A DNA stretch of 64,000 nucleotides from NCBI RefSeq assembly GCF_009870125.1, contig NC_046683.1:59659869-59723868 (forward strand), read 5' to 3'. The notes under the pieces are model-generated. The model was not told where the DNA came from. It ran no database searches and saw only the letters and a program-made list of their open reading frames with translations. This DNA is from Drosophila pseudoobscura (Eukaryota > Arthropoda > Insecta > Diptera > Drosophilidae). The position numbers and the translations under genes were made by a program. Shown here piece by piece: positions 45,901-58,658 of the stretch. The first letter of the stretch is position 1. Every line of letters begins with the position of its first letter.

Positions 45901-48900
45901 ATTTGTGATTTGTACATCGAGCAGCACTCATTGTAATGAGCAATTGTATTGCTGGCTTTCAAGCCTGACCAGGCCAAACGGAATCAATGGCTGCTAATGA
46001 AAACTGAGCCCGAACCGAGCACCCGATTCTTCGCTTTGGCCAGCTTATTTGCCAATCGAGAATGGCCCAAACAAAGGCGACCCTGCCCACTCTCATCGGC
46101 CACGTTTCATTGGCAACGAGTTGTTTGCCATCTGCCCAGGGCCACAAGCGTGCCCTCCACTCCACTCCACTCCACAGCACAGCACAGCACACTCCTGCCT
46201 GGAGTATCCTGCCACCCGCTGGCTCCTGCCTGCCTGCCTGCCTGCTGGTGTTCCTTCTCTGGCAAGACGGCAGCCGTCATCAGTACATTTAGCAGATGGC
46301 AGACGGCACTAACAGTGCACTACTAGGGCTGGGCAGGAGGAAAAAAAACGCTCAAACAGAAGTAGAAGTAGACGAGGGAGCACTCAACGTATTCCTTACA
46401 CATCCTTGAGCACATTAAAATGCGAAATTGCGTTGCCTTCGATGTGGCTGTGGTAAAAGGAGGAGGGGCTCTCGCTCCAGCTCCAGCTCCAGCCCGTGCT
46501 CCTGGTTCTGGGGCTCTGCTCTCCAGCATAATGAACAAAATGGGAAGCATTAAATTGCAAATTTATTGAAGGAACATTGGAGCTGACGCTGGGAGCTGTG
46601 GACCCAGAGACAGATGCGAGACCAGGCAATGGCAATGGGCATAAGCAAAACTGTTACTTTGAGCCAAGAAAAACCCAAAAAAATGTGAAAGAAAACCAAA
46701 GAAAAAATATACTATAATTGAAGGAAATAGTCAACGCACATGGTGCCACAGTTTATGGACGCCTCGTTTGGCTTTTTGATTTGCCCAGGCACAGGCACAG
46801 GGGCACAGGAGCACACGGGGCACACGGGTCACCACGGCACACACACATGCACAATTTCATAATGCAATTACCGCAACAGCCGCAAAATCAATTTACAAAC
46901 TAAAAATATTTACACACGACAACACAAGAGGAGGTAGAGAGTGAGGACTGGGAGATTTATATAGCATACATATATGTGCAGACAGACAGATTGATACATC
47001 GGAGAGGAGTGCGAGGAGTGCGAGGAGTGCGAGGTGTCGAGTGGAGTGGCTCTTACCATTGGCGTCCTTCGCCTCCAGGCCATCAGCCTCGATTACCACC
47101 GCAGAGAGTACGATTATCTTTGGTTTATCCTCGGCGGAGGCATGCAGCAGGCGATAATGACGATCCGGATTGACACCAAAGGCGCGCTGTGCATGCAGAT
47201 ACATCTCATCCTTGTAATGTGCAAACTGTGTACCATCCAGCATCGAGCATCCATTGAGCAGACAGAGTGGAAGCCAAGCCAAAGACGAAGCAGATTTTCC
47301 ATGTGCGCCAAATTACGTATACGCCGCGTGTTGCCATAGGGAGAAGAACGAGAGTAAATTTATTCTCATTTAATTTAATTATATTGTCATTTATTTGTAA
47401 ATATTTGGGAGTAAACAAAATTATAATATCATTAAAATTGAAAAAATTTGCATATTTTCTCCGTTGCGAAGTGCCAACGTAAAAGAAATTTCATTTATTG
47501 GCTGGCAAAACATTTTTTCTTTTGCTTTTGCTTTTGCTTTTGCTTTTCTCTTTGTTCTCTTTTGATTTTCTTGTCCTTTCTGTTTCTTCCCTCTCATCTC
47601 TATTGATTTATCTTTCGTTGAATTTATTAGCCTCTCGACTTTTGATTTCGATCACGGTTCGCGTAACGCTTTCATCACATCTCCCCCACCCCCCATTCCC
47701 CCACTAGTGCTCTATGGGGGGTGTTATTATAATTTGATTGCCTGGACCTGCAGTCGAAATTATGGGCAAACTTCATTATGAGGCCATTAATTCGACTTGG
47801 ATATCGAGAGTGGTTCAAGTTTCAGACTTATGTTGTGAATATTTTCGAAATCCAATTAAATTTTTGTGTATTTTCGGCACACTTTTCGAAATATATCACC
47901 GAGGCCTTAGTTTGAATAATGAGCAGACAGCATTTGATATGTCACAGCGAATAATTGGATTAGATGTAGATTTCTGTAACTTGGGGAATTGATTCGTATT
48001 TAAATAAGGCAATTCATAAATTGCTTTTCAGTGGAAATATCCCTTCAGGAAAAAATAAAGGCAATGGATGAAGGAAAGTTTTAAGAACTCTCTGCTAATT
48101 GGTATTTCTTCCAGTTAATACGGAACGAAAGAAATCTGAATACTGCTCTCTCCTCCCCCACGGGTAAGTTCTTCAGAGCTCATTATAATTGTAACTAATT
48201 CTTCTCTTCATTCGCATCCTTTTGGCCTGATTATGGCCTGGCAACTTTCGAGATTGTGCCTCTGCTGGAAACTCTTTCTCTCTCTCAGTCGTTATTACTT
48301 TTATTTTATGTTTTTTTCTTTTCATTAATTTCCATTAGTAAAGGCTTAACCCTCAGATGGCCGAGCAAATCGCATTTACTTGTAATTATTTACCATTAAA
48401 TGCAAAAATGGCCAACAAACTAAAGCAGAGAAAGGGGCAGAAAGGAGTGAGAGAGAGTGAGAGTGCAGTCCCCCATTGAGACCCGGCAAGGCAATAACTT
48501 TCTTCACCGACTTTCTCTCTGGCCATGTTTCTCTCGTCTCTCTATCCGCTTTGCGGGACCCGCGAGATTTGACCAGTTTCAACTCAATCACAGCAGGACG
48601 AACGCGTATTTTCCGCTACTGCGACTAGAGGAAACTTTTATTATGCTGGCGTAACCTTGCTTCTCATCGTGCCACTCCACTCCCCGGCAGTCCAGCTTCT
48701 GCTCCTGCTCCTGCTCCTCCTCCTGGACTGTCTTCGCCCTGGCCCGCCCTCTGGGACTCAAGCTCAAGTTTCATTAGTTGTGAACTGGGCGGGCGGGGGG
48801 CTGGGCGGTGAGTCTAACAATTTTCTTACTCTTAAATTAAAAACGATAATTGAAAAATGAACTCGTGTTGAGGAAGGCAGATGCCCATAGCGAGAGAAAT

Positions 48901-51900
48901 ATGGCGAAAATATTGGAAAATTCTTTTTCAAATGGCAATCATCAATGAGGAGGAAAAAGTAGCACATTTTTAATTGAATTCTCCACCCCACCTCCCCCCA
49001 GAAACATAAGCTCGAGAGCCGGTAAAAAGAAATTGGGTTCCCAGCCAGATGTGGGGTGGGGGTGTGGGGTTCTGGGGTTGTCCGCTTGGGCCTCGGGGCA
49101 TCGGCAAACCCAGACATTAATCATTCAAATTGCAAAACGTCTTGCAGACCCCTAATGTGCCCGATTAAGCCTTTCAATCATTTTGCAACGCATCCTTGCT
49201 TCAGGCTCAGACGTATGTCTATCTGTATCTGTGTATGTGCGTGTGTGTGTGCGTGTGTGGGTGTGCGGCGGGTTATCTCCCCGAAATTGCCTTAATTTGT
49301 ATAATTTGTAACTATTTGCATAACTTCTCCAATTCTCCGGCACCCAAATCATAATTTCATTCAACGCTGGTCCCCTCCCCCCCTCCTCCGAGCACCGAGA
49401 AACTAGCCCCCTCCCCGCCCACCAATATTGATTTATCTGTGATCCACTTACCTGTCCGCCCGGTGCTGGGGCGCCCACCGTATTTGCAATGGTATGCAGG
49501 ACCTCCGCATACAGTTTCTCCTTCTCGTCCTGGCGGTCAATGGACTCCTCAGGCGCCGGCGGATCACGTTCATTTTCGGGATTAGCCTCGGCACGTGCCT
49601 CGGCGGCACGCGTGGCTGACATGCGACGATTTTCACGTTTCCAGCCGAGCGATGTAAAGTTCTCAAAATACGAGCCATCCGTTTCCTGTACTCTGTATCC
49701 AAAAAACGACGAAAAAAAATGGAAAAAAACAGATAAAGTAGGGTTAGCCATACGTGGATGGGGCACGAGAGAATGCAAGAGAAGGGGGCGGACTCCACTC
49801 TGAACTCCATTCGGGACGAGTAGTATCAAAGAATATTCAAATTGACTGCCTGTCCCTGTCAGTTCGGTGTCTGACTTTAATTGGCGCTGTCAATATGCTC
49901 TTCTCGGCGTATAAATGTGACATTGTCCGTACCGTACCTATTTCAACATTGATAAGGGTCGCCTGTTGCCCGGACTACGCTACCCTTGGACCTCGTACCA
50001 CCACCACTCGGTGTATGCCCGCCCCAATCTCGCCCTGAGCCGCTAATTGTATACAAATATTCAGAAGTTTGCATATTTGATTGAAAGTTTCAGTGCGAGG
50101 GTGAGGGCGAGGGCGAGTGCGAGTGTGTGGGGCCCAGGCAGGCGGGAGGGTCCCAACTAGGCCTAGACACGATAGCTGGGATGCTCAACCTAATCATTTG
50201 ATTTGCATGCCTCACCCACACACACAGCAGACATACTGCCAGGCCGTAGCATCTGTGGGGCAAATCCCCTATCCGAGCAGATGTGGCAGGGAAAAGTTGA
50301 GCAAAACTTTGCGCACTCAGCACGGGAAACAGCTAAGCGGCTTAACTTTGTCGCCGGCGTTGATGATTTTTTACGTTTACGTTACTTTTATGGGGCAAAA
50401 AAAAATACAACAAAAAACAAAAATAATCCCAGGCGATGACTCCTCGCAGTAGGCAACACTTTCTGTCGACGCCCTGAAATATAGGCAACACTTTTTGTGG
50501 GCACTTCTCTGACGCCCGACTCTGACTCTGGCACTGGCCCTGGCCCTGGCCCTGGCTACGTGTGGGTGGGGCGTGTGAAAATGGTCAACGTAATTGCCGT
50601 TAATGATAGGGTACACTGGGCAGACACTGTCCAGGACACTAACTGCATTGTTTTAAGTTGTACCGCACCCGGTACGCTGTCGCTCCCCCTCCCCCCCGCG
50701 GGGCCCCGTCTCTAGGAAAAGTTTTTGTGAAAAAATTTCATTTCAAACTTTTGCCGCGCAGTTGTTTATTTTGCTGTTTTATTTTCCTTCGTCACTGCCT
50801 TTGGTTTGCTTTGTGATTTCGTCGCTTCCAGAGACACTCAATTTTCGGTTTCAATTTTTTTGGGTTTAGGATTTTTCTCCACAATTTTTTGTGGATTGTA
50901 TTTTTTGTGGCACCGGGACCGGGACCCTAAAAACGTTTCGTAGTGAAAGTTTTTTTGTGTGTATTTTCTTTGTTATTTATTTTGTCGCAAATATTTATTT
51001 TATATTTAACTTGCAGGTAAAAAAAAAAAAAAATCATTTGTCGAGGTGAAAAAGTTTTGTGCGAACCCAAACTTTGACACTAATTATTTATTATTTTGCC
51101 GTTAACTTTTGCAGAAAATGCACTTAAATTGCTGATGAATAAATTGTGCTATGATGAATTATTTTTTTGCGTGTGCATAATATTTAATTGAATTGAATTT
51201 TCGTTGGGTAAATGGCTTCTTTTCGCTGCATTCTAATGGATGCGGTGACAAACTAATTTCGCTCCAATTAACACTTGATGCATGAAATATGAGAATTTGC
51301 GAATCAATTGGATATTAATAAGCCGAGTAATTGTTTGGCTTTCACTGACAAATTAACCAGAAAAATGTGCGGTTAGATACCAACTTTGCCTGTGTATGGC
51401 AACTCTGGCCGGCGGACACCAAACAAGGCAAGTTGGCAGCCCGCAAGGCAATCGATGGCGTCGTTAATGAAGGAAAACAAATCTGTTTGTAAAAACCCTT
51501 TATCAGGAGGAGCTTGAGGAGTGCTCGAAGCTCCTTGGGGCTGCTAACTTGACTAATGAATGCCGCCCCCCTCAGCCCGATCATCAGAAAACACATATTT
51601 CTTGAAGCCATCATCAGGCGGGTCGCTTTTCCTCCGCCGAAAATCTCATTTCGGGCTTAATTAAATGTAACCTGTGATCCGAACTCACATTATGCGCACA
51701 TTCTCGGGTTAAGCAGATGCGGTATTATGCAAAGTGGATGGCGCTCCGTTCGCTTTGTGTGCCACAAAGATGCTGCAGCTGCTGCGATAGCTGGCTCTCG
51801 AGGATGTTGCACCTGGGCTGGGAGGACTCTCTGGCTCGTTAAGAGCAATCAGAGTGCCCAACCCCAGCACACCAGTCTTAAACAAGCTCAAGAACAAGAC

Positions 51901-54900
51901 ACCCTACCCTCTCTATGTGGGAAGGGGTGGTTTTTCGGCGGGGGGTCGGGGTCTACATGTAGGTTATGGGCGAAAACTTTTCTACACTCAAAGGTTTGGC
52001 CCGCATTCGAAGGAAGTTGCCAGGCCAGCAGCAGCAGCAGCAGCAGCAGAGGCAGCAGCATCCCTCCCCCTCGTAGGTGGGTGCGAAAGTTTCGTCGGGA
52101 AAACTCAGAGAACTTTTCTAATTACATAATTATGAAGGTCGAGAGCGGTAAAGTTTTCTTTTGGGCATTCGAAAAAACAAATCGAGAACACAACTGAAAT
52201 TGAAGTACATTAATTAATTGGTAAATAATTCATTTTAGATTTCCATTGAGTCGCACTGTACCTGCACCCCGTACCCCGTACCCTCTACCCTCTACCCTCT
52301 AACCTGTGCCGTGTGCCCTTTCTGCCTGCCATACTGCTTATTTATGGGCCCAAAAGCAGACCTCAAATCCCTAAAGACGCTCATTATCCTTCGCTCCTCT
52401 GTCTCCCTCTCACTACCCTCCCCTCTCTCTCTCTCTCTCTATATATATGTATATATTCACCCACTTGCCCTCTCTTGCTGTTTAATTTATGCATTTCACA
52501 TTCGAATACCTCTGTCTGTGTGTGCATGCCTGGGTAAATATCTGGCGGCAAGTTGGGCGAAATATTAACATTTCTATCCAAAGGTTAATTACCGCCGGTA
52601 AACACGACCCGGACGGGACTTAGGCCCGTTCCCGTTCCGGCCCCCGTTCAGACAGACATTTAATTTCGAAAATCCATTCTAGGGCGCTGGATCGCAGCGC
52701 TTCTCGCACATCAACTATGCATTAGGTGGCCATCGGCTGGCTCCCTTTGGATGAGTTCGGACTTACCCGGAATTGGAGCGTGGGTCCACCTCGGGCCAGC
52801 TCAGGCGACGCTTGCAGAAGGCCAACGGTGGGCGTGGCGGCGGATCCACTTGGTGCAGCGGCGAGTTGCGTTGCCGGAACGAGCCGGTGCGCGGCGGGGC
52901 GAGGCATTCCAGGGCGCGCGATTGGCGACGGGACTGGGGTGTGCCGCCGCTGCCGGAAGCGGATGTGGAGGTGCAACCAGCTCCAGTTTTGGGATAGCCT
53001 GCAAAGGAGAACGAGAGGCTTTGAGTTGGGCAAAAGATTAGTTTGGAAAGCATTTGGAAGCCCGGCCCCACAACTCCCGACACATGCAAATTTTGTGGCC
53101 GTGTGGCACGAAAGTCAAATGGGAAACGAGTCCCAGTCAAAGTCAATGTGCAGTGCAGTGCAGTGCGGTGTGGTGCGGTCCGTGCGGCATGAAGGCGATG
53201 CTCAAGGCAAACGGCAAACGGCACTGCAACCGCAACCTTGACATGCATCTGTGCGGCTGCTGCGGCGACTCCCACTCATACTCAGGGTCCTGTACACAGT
53301 CCTCTAGTTCCCACAGTTCCCCCACAAGGACAATGGCAGTGGAAGCCCTACTTAGAACTAGGATGGGTACAAACCATTTCTGCGGCTTCGGCAAGAAAGA
53401 TTTTTTGGGCAAGGCTAGGGATTCCGCCTGCTGTATTCGCAAAAAACTGTTCAAAACTGAAAGTTGGACTGGACTGGAATCCAAAGAGCTGCTAAAAACC
53501 CACAAGGATACCCACCCGTATAGACAGCCAGCAAATGCGCTTACACGCTGATGGCTTTCGATGGAGATTTACCGCCTCGCCCCCGTCGCCAGTTGTTTTC
53601 TGGCCAAGACAAACCGCCCGTTCGTGGCTCGTGCAACAAGATAAGCCAATTTCAATTTTGATTCAAATGCTATAGAGACGCCACTGAATCAAAACTCAAG
53701 CAAATGCCAGTGCCGCCAAGTCCATGTGGGTGTCGACGCTTGGATAGTTTCGCAGTTGGCGGTTTTTGTGGCCAGGACACGCCAGTACTCGCTCGGCACT
53801 CCGGCACTCCGGCACTCCGGCTCTCCGCCTCCCTGGCTCTTTGTCTTGGCATTGAAATGTGTTTGCATTTGCCAACTGCGACAGAAACAACAAACCGAAC
53901 ATCGTTTAGGTTAGCAAACAAGTTTTGCATAGCCAACAAGAAGCCGCACAAGAAGTCACATATGCATGTTGATTGCTTTCGCTCCACCAGCATCAGCATC
54001 AGCACCAGCACCAGGGGCAGCATCCCGGTCCCTGGCATCCCACTGCTCCAGCCTGGAGCTGCGGATTTGTCTGTACATTTGTGGATGCCCATATATACGC
54101 GATGGCGTGGCCAAACATTTGCGAAAGCGAAACTTTGGTCGCATTTGGTGCCTGTCCCCGCCCAAGATACGAGTATGTAATGTAATTTTCATATTGCGAC
54201 TCGATAACGCCTGGCGGATTCAATAAACTTTTCCATGTTCTGCCATTTCGGGGGTCCACACACACAGCCTCCAACGCACAGAGAGATTGTTCTTATGTGT
54301 GTTCTGGGGGTTTATAGACCGCAAAGTTTTGGCATCTGATGGAAAAAGTGAATGTGGGAAGCAAAGGTAAAAGTAAAAGTAAAAGTAAACGTAAGCTTTG
54401 CTTTCCGATGAATTGTAGTTTCTTTAGAGCGATTTATATCCCAGTTTCCACTTGGGGAATTGAAATTCAACCTCCTGTTTCTATGGACCACCGGAATGAA
54501 TCGCAGTTCTGCAATTGAGGATTCTAGGAATCGCCATTAGAACCTCAATAAGCTGTCACTGCTGCCAGCGCTTTGCCCTCGGACCCTCGATGTGTAGCAT
54601 GTTCCAGGAAAAACTCACCCAGCAATGGATTTGTGGCATTCGGGTTGCCGATTACCACGCCGCCGGATGGATAATTGCTGCCGCTCGCTGTGGCTCCCAC
54701 TCCTGCGATGGGTGTGGCCGGTGCCCCATAAACGGCAGCTGCACCCAGTCCTATGCCCAGGCCACTGCCAATGCTCGTCTGTTGCTGAAGCGGTGGGTGG
54801 CCGTGTGGCGGCTGCTGCTGCTGCTGTTGCAGCAGCAATTGTTGCTGCTGCTGCTGCTGTTGAAGTGGCAACGGCAGTGGCAGCGGCTGTTGTTGCAGCT

Positions 54901-55084
54901 GCTGCTGCGTGGCAAACGGTGGCTGAGGTGTAGCGGCAGCGATGCCACCAGGTGGGACGCCGCCAACGCCGCCCGACTGCTGCTCGCTGGACTCCTGGCG
55001 GGAGAGGGAGAAGCGTCGATTGCCGAGTCCCAGGCTCGAGATGCCACTTGTTACATACTGCTGCATAGAGCTGAGGAAACTCAT
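39997..55084 (-). CDS. stac: Munc13-4/BAIAP3-family C2 domain protein (staccato/unc-13-4A-like)
   Basis: Ten coding exons: 55084-54619, 52998-52767, 49692-49452, 47225-47057, 45334-45028, 44046-43534, 43469-42996, 41848-40459, 40396-40150 and 40088-39997; every junction keeps phase, giving 1376 aa. The order is: Gln/Pro-rich N-terminus (1-230), Glu-rich helix, C2A at about 345-575 (GLEAKDANGFSDPYCMLGI; FHLDIWDHDDES; DDFLGSVNI), MUN/MHD region at about 640-1130, then C2B at about 1195-1345 (VVPLDPNGFSDPFVVIEL; FTVMDHDVLTANDFGGEA), ending KQKARFIT. The Ca2+-ligand aspartates of both C2 domains are present. Family members prime or tether secretory lysosome and dense-core vesicles to SNAREs; in flies stac acts in tracheal lumen fusion. 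The paralogue unc-13-4B cannot be fully excluded. Confidence 0.88.
44047..45027 (-). other. Intron inside the C2A-coding part
   Basis: 981 bases, no other gene. It contains the CGACT/CCACT repeat at 44951-45001 close to its donor. Confidence 0.7.
44951..45001. repeat. CCACT/CGACT/CGACC pentanucleotide repeat
   Basis: About ten five-base units on the + strand, lying in the intron about 25 bases from the donor of the exon 45334-45028. Confidence 0.8.
45335..47056 (-). other. Intron of the Munc13-4 gene
   Basis: 1.7 kb without a recognised exon. Short ORFs on both strands are low-complexity. A (CACAG)n-like run lies at about 46170-46190. Confidence 0.6.
47226..49451 (-). other. Intron of the Munc13-4 gene
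   Basis: 2.2 kb. It holds an (CTTTTG)n tract at 47517-47547 and AT-rich sequence. No conserved ORF is seen. Confidence 0.6.
47517..47547. repeat. 6-bp tandem repeat (CTTTTG)
   Basis: Five units on the + strand within the intron. Confidence 0.8.
49693..52766 (-). other. Intron of the Munc13-4 gene
   Basis: 3.1 kb with no recognised exon. It includes (CTCTAC)n-like text at about 52270-52300 and a (CT)n/(TA)n microsatellite at about 52425-52455. Confidence 0.6.
52999..54618 (-). other. Intron of the Munc13-4 gene
   Basis: 1.6 kb, no recognised exon. Antisense ORFs of 140-165 codons in it are low-complexity and not credible. Confidence 0.6.
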
Positions 55085-55438
55085 GGCGGCATCTGGCGCT
55101 GCCCCTGCCCCGGCCCTTGCTTTATTTCGTTCTTATCACTTGCGTAATTGGCTTAAGTTGCTGCTCCTTCTCCTGCTGCTGCTGCTCCTTCTCCTGCTCC
55201 TGTTTCTGTCGAATCCCTTTGTGAAATTAATCACTTGGAAACTTTCTGCGTATGCAAAGCCTTGGCTCTTTCCCTGGCTCTGGCTCTAGCACTGGCTATG
55301 GCAATGGCACTGCTTGTGTATCTGTATCTGTATCTGGCGTCGTTATGATTCACAATTATAAATTGGTCCGATTCGGGGCCTAGGCAGCAGGCTCGAGCTC
55401 TGGCTCTCCTCCCTCTCTGGTGGCAGCTCTCGTAGGCT
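55085..55438 (-). other. 5' UTR of the Munc13-4 gene in its first coding exon
   Basis: A strong acceptor CTTCCTTCCAG| opens the exon at 55438. All three frames from it meet stops before 55084 or are out of frame with it, and TAA lies in frame upstream of the ATG (context GCCGCCATGAG). So translation should start at 55084. Confidence 0.6.
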
Positions 55439-58400
55439 CTGGAAGGAAGAAATTAAATGTTTACTTAAGGTGGAACTTCTGCTATCCTTCGTCTGAGATT
55501 TGTGTGCTGTGTTATTTTTGGCAATAAGTGAATTCCTGCCGGGGCTTAAGACCGCTCTAAATACGGATATACGGCGCTCATAAATATTTTCGTGTTCCGA
55601 TTAAAAGCAATTAGAATAGACCAACGGCGGACGGGCTAAGAGTTGGGAACGATTTTCTCCGTGGGTTGCCCCAGACAGCATTCCCTTGGCCCCTCCACGT
55701 AGCATACTTTTCAGGGGAAGCACTTTTACTGAATGAACACCAAAACAGAAAAAACAAAAAAAAACTTAATTAAGCCAACTTTTTTAGCCACTGCAGACCT
55801 GCAGACCACCTCCCTGGCCAGCTTCTGTCAGTCGCCTGCCTGTCTATTTGTCTTCGATTCGAAACGTCAGCATTTTCGTTGGCTTATAGGAGCTTTTTTT
55901 CACAGCCAAAGCCTGTGCAAATACGGGGGAAAGGGAAAGGCGATTGCATTTAGGCTTTTGTCGAGTGTATCGATTCATAGGATCTATCGATTGAGTGGAG
56001 TGTGGAGTGGAGTGTGGAGTGGAGTGAATGAAGTGAATCATTGTCGGAGCCTTCGATTGATTGGTGAATCGTTTTGCTCACTTGTCGGCGGTGGCTCTTA
56101 ATTGAATTTCTTTTGAAGTTGCGCCTCCGCACCAGACACTCTCTCTATCTAGCTATCTCTCTCTCTCACCCAATTACCGTCTAATCAGCCGGTGGCCTAA
56201 TGAGCCATTTTGGGGGTTCACGGCTAATCGATCTGCATGAATAATTGGACCAACACACAGCAGCACCTGCCTGCCTTGAACGGGTCGTAAATTAGCTGCC
56301 ATTTCAGCTCTGGTTTTGGCCACCAGAAAATACTAATAACAATAATTATACGACCAAAAATAAACGCAGCAGCAAGCACAAAAATAGTTAATTAATTAGT
56401 TTGTCGGTTTGGGCCCTCATTTATGGATGAGCAAATGGTTTGGGCCAAAATGAAATTGCAAATTGAACGCCGCTTGGTACTGCTTTTTTGGCCATTTTGG
56501 CCAGAACGTGACTGGCTTACTGGGCTAAACAGTTCATTCACGATTTCACCATGAAAACGTGGCTGGAAGCGGACACACTCCACACTCCACTCCACAGAAG
56601 TAAAAGAATCGAGAACCCAGAGAGTAAATGTGAGAGATTGGTGGGAGAGGGGAGTACTCGTATGGGTGGGGAACAGAAGGGGAGTGCAAGCAGATGGCAG
56701 CAGCTTCGATCAAAGCAAAGGAATGAAATGGCACTAGATTATTTACAGAAAGAGAGCGTGGGCGTTAGAGAGAGACGGCAAAGAGTTCAGAACAGAGAGT
56801 AAATGTGAGAGAGTGGCGTGAGAGCGTGCAAACAGCAGAGGCCTTGATCAAAAGGAAAAGAGCGAGATGGCAGGAGTTTGAAGAAGAGAGCGTCAACGCA
56901 AGAGAGCCTCAAATAACGGGTCCCTACAGACCGCATGGCAAAGATCATTGATAAAATATTAATTAAATTGAATTGTTGTCGATTTAGTGATGTAAATACC
57001 CCAGAAGACCACAGAACAATTTCAACCAATTTCAGCCTGCGAACACGAGTTGATTCGGGGGAGACTTTCAGCCCAAAATGCCATGTAGAAGAGTGTAATT
57101 AAGCGCACTCGTGGACAATGCAATGCATTCTGTTGTGCTTTTCCTTTCTCTGTGTGTGTGTGCGTGGAGTGGCTTTAAATGCAATAAAAGCATGCGTGGG
57201 AGTGACGCACCAGCAGCATTCGCAGTGGATTTTACTGCTGGACCAGAGCCCAGTAATGCCCAGTGGGAACTACAGTTTGGCAAACAGTTGGAAGCCAGCA
57301 GCAGCAGCAGCAAAAAAAAACACAACGAAGAACAGCAATGATTGCCATTTGTAAGCCAGTGTGTTTGTGTGTAATCAGCTCGTTCATGCATGACCCCCGG
57401 AGCCCCTCCCTTTCTAGCTTCCGAATGTTATTCCGCTTGTGCTGGTGCCATAATTAGCGGACTCTGAAAATAATTTGCAAACCATTTTTGTTATCTCTTT
57501 GTCCGTGTGGTGGCGCGTTGTTTGGTTTTGATTTCCCCTACCCCTCCCCACAAGGGGTATAATGATTTTGACCGGTAATGATGGAAATGCTGAAAAGGGA
57601 AGGCAGATTATTATCGGAGGAATGCGCTCCTGTAAGTTCTATAAAAACTAGACCTAGATCCTTTTTTCTACTTCATAGAGTATATAAGGAGGGTATCCAA
57701 TAGCCTTGACCCTCGCGGCTTGCTTCTCTTCTTTCGAGCTCTGATTTGCTGCCGTTTTTGTGCTTTCCAAAATGCTAAAAATAAATCAACCGGGGCACAA
57801 AAGTTGATTTATATGGTGCACGTAAAATTGCCATTAGGCGACAGACAAATGTATCGCAATTAAATGAAATGGAAACGATGGCAATAGCAATAGCAACAGC
57901 TGTCCCCCCACCCCCAGCCCCAGCCCCAGCCCTAGCCCGCACCATATGGGAAGGGGGAGTGGATAGAAGAGAAAGCGAAGCCAACTTAGACTTTAATTAA
58001 GATTAATTAGTCACTAGCCAAGCCAAGCCAAGCCACGCCAAGCCAAGCCAAGCCCCCATTGGGGGTAGTACTAATGTATGCCATAAAGAAGGGGCCAAAC
58101 CGAGTCGTTGTTCCTTCAATCTATTTAGTTTTTATTAATGATTGCGTATACGACATGTGTGCGCCGGAGTTTTGTGCACGAGGATGAGTGTGCTGACAGC
58201 AACCCTTATAGACAAAAGTTTGCGCTCGAGTGGGTGTTGGGGCGGAAAGGACTAAATTAAATGTGGATTGCACTAATGTGACTTCCGGAATATACTGCTG
58301 GGGGGAACTGTCACAATGTTGCGCTCTCTCTTTGCCTTTCTCCGTCCATAATTATCTTTTTCTGTCCAAACAGGGAGATGAGGGTTTCTTCCTGCCTGCC

Positions 58401-58519
58401 TGCTGTTGGTTTTGCCGCATTCCAGTCAATTCTAGACACATTCTGTGACTTGATTTGGTTAGCACACACACACACATACACATAATTGAAAAGCATTTCA
58501 TTTCATGAGGCCCACCCAC
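55439..58519 (-). other. First large intron of the Munc13-4 gene (probable)
   Basis: About 3.1 kb between the acceptor at 55439 and the candidate micro-exon at 58520-58532. It contains GAGTGGAGTGTG repeats at about 55990-56025, two similar GAGAGAG-rich segments ending ACAGAGAGTAAATGTGAGAGA at about 56600-56820, and the (AAGCC)n array at 58016-58054. No gene is seen. Confidence 0.4.
58016..58054. repeat. AAGCC pentanucleotide repeat
   Basis: Eight units on the + strand with one AC variant. Non-coding. Confidence 0.85.
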
Positions 58520-58658
58520 CTGTGCCAACAATCTTGCGGTGGAAAAAGTTGCGAAAACCAAATAGAAGAGGGAAAATTGAAAATTGAAAACAGAATTTCG
58601 CGGATTCAGTCAGTGGAAGTTGAGATACGCTTACCGGAAGGGTACTACTACCAGCCAT
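58520..58658 (-). promoter_or_regulatory. Candidate leader exons of the Munc13-4 gene with a short upstream ORF
   Basis: An ATG at 58658 is followed by eight codons (MAGSSTLP) and a strong donor CTTCCG|GTAAGC at 58635. Downstream lies a pyrimidine-rich tract, CCGCAAG|, a 13-base segment (58532-58520) and donor CACAG|GTGGGT, which fits a micro-exon. Joined to the exon at 55438 with or without the micro-exon, the frame stops before the main ATG, so it would be an upstream ORF. Confidence 0.3.

Noticed and set aside
55085..58658. MAGSSTLP as the true N-terminus of the Munc13-4 protein
   Set aside because: All tested joins to the 55438 acceptor reach a stop before 55084; an in-frame join would need an acceptor lacking a pyrimidine tract.
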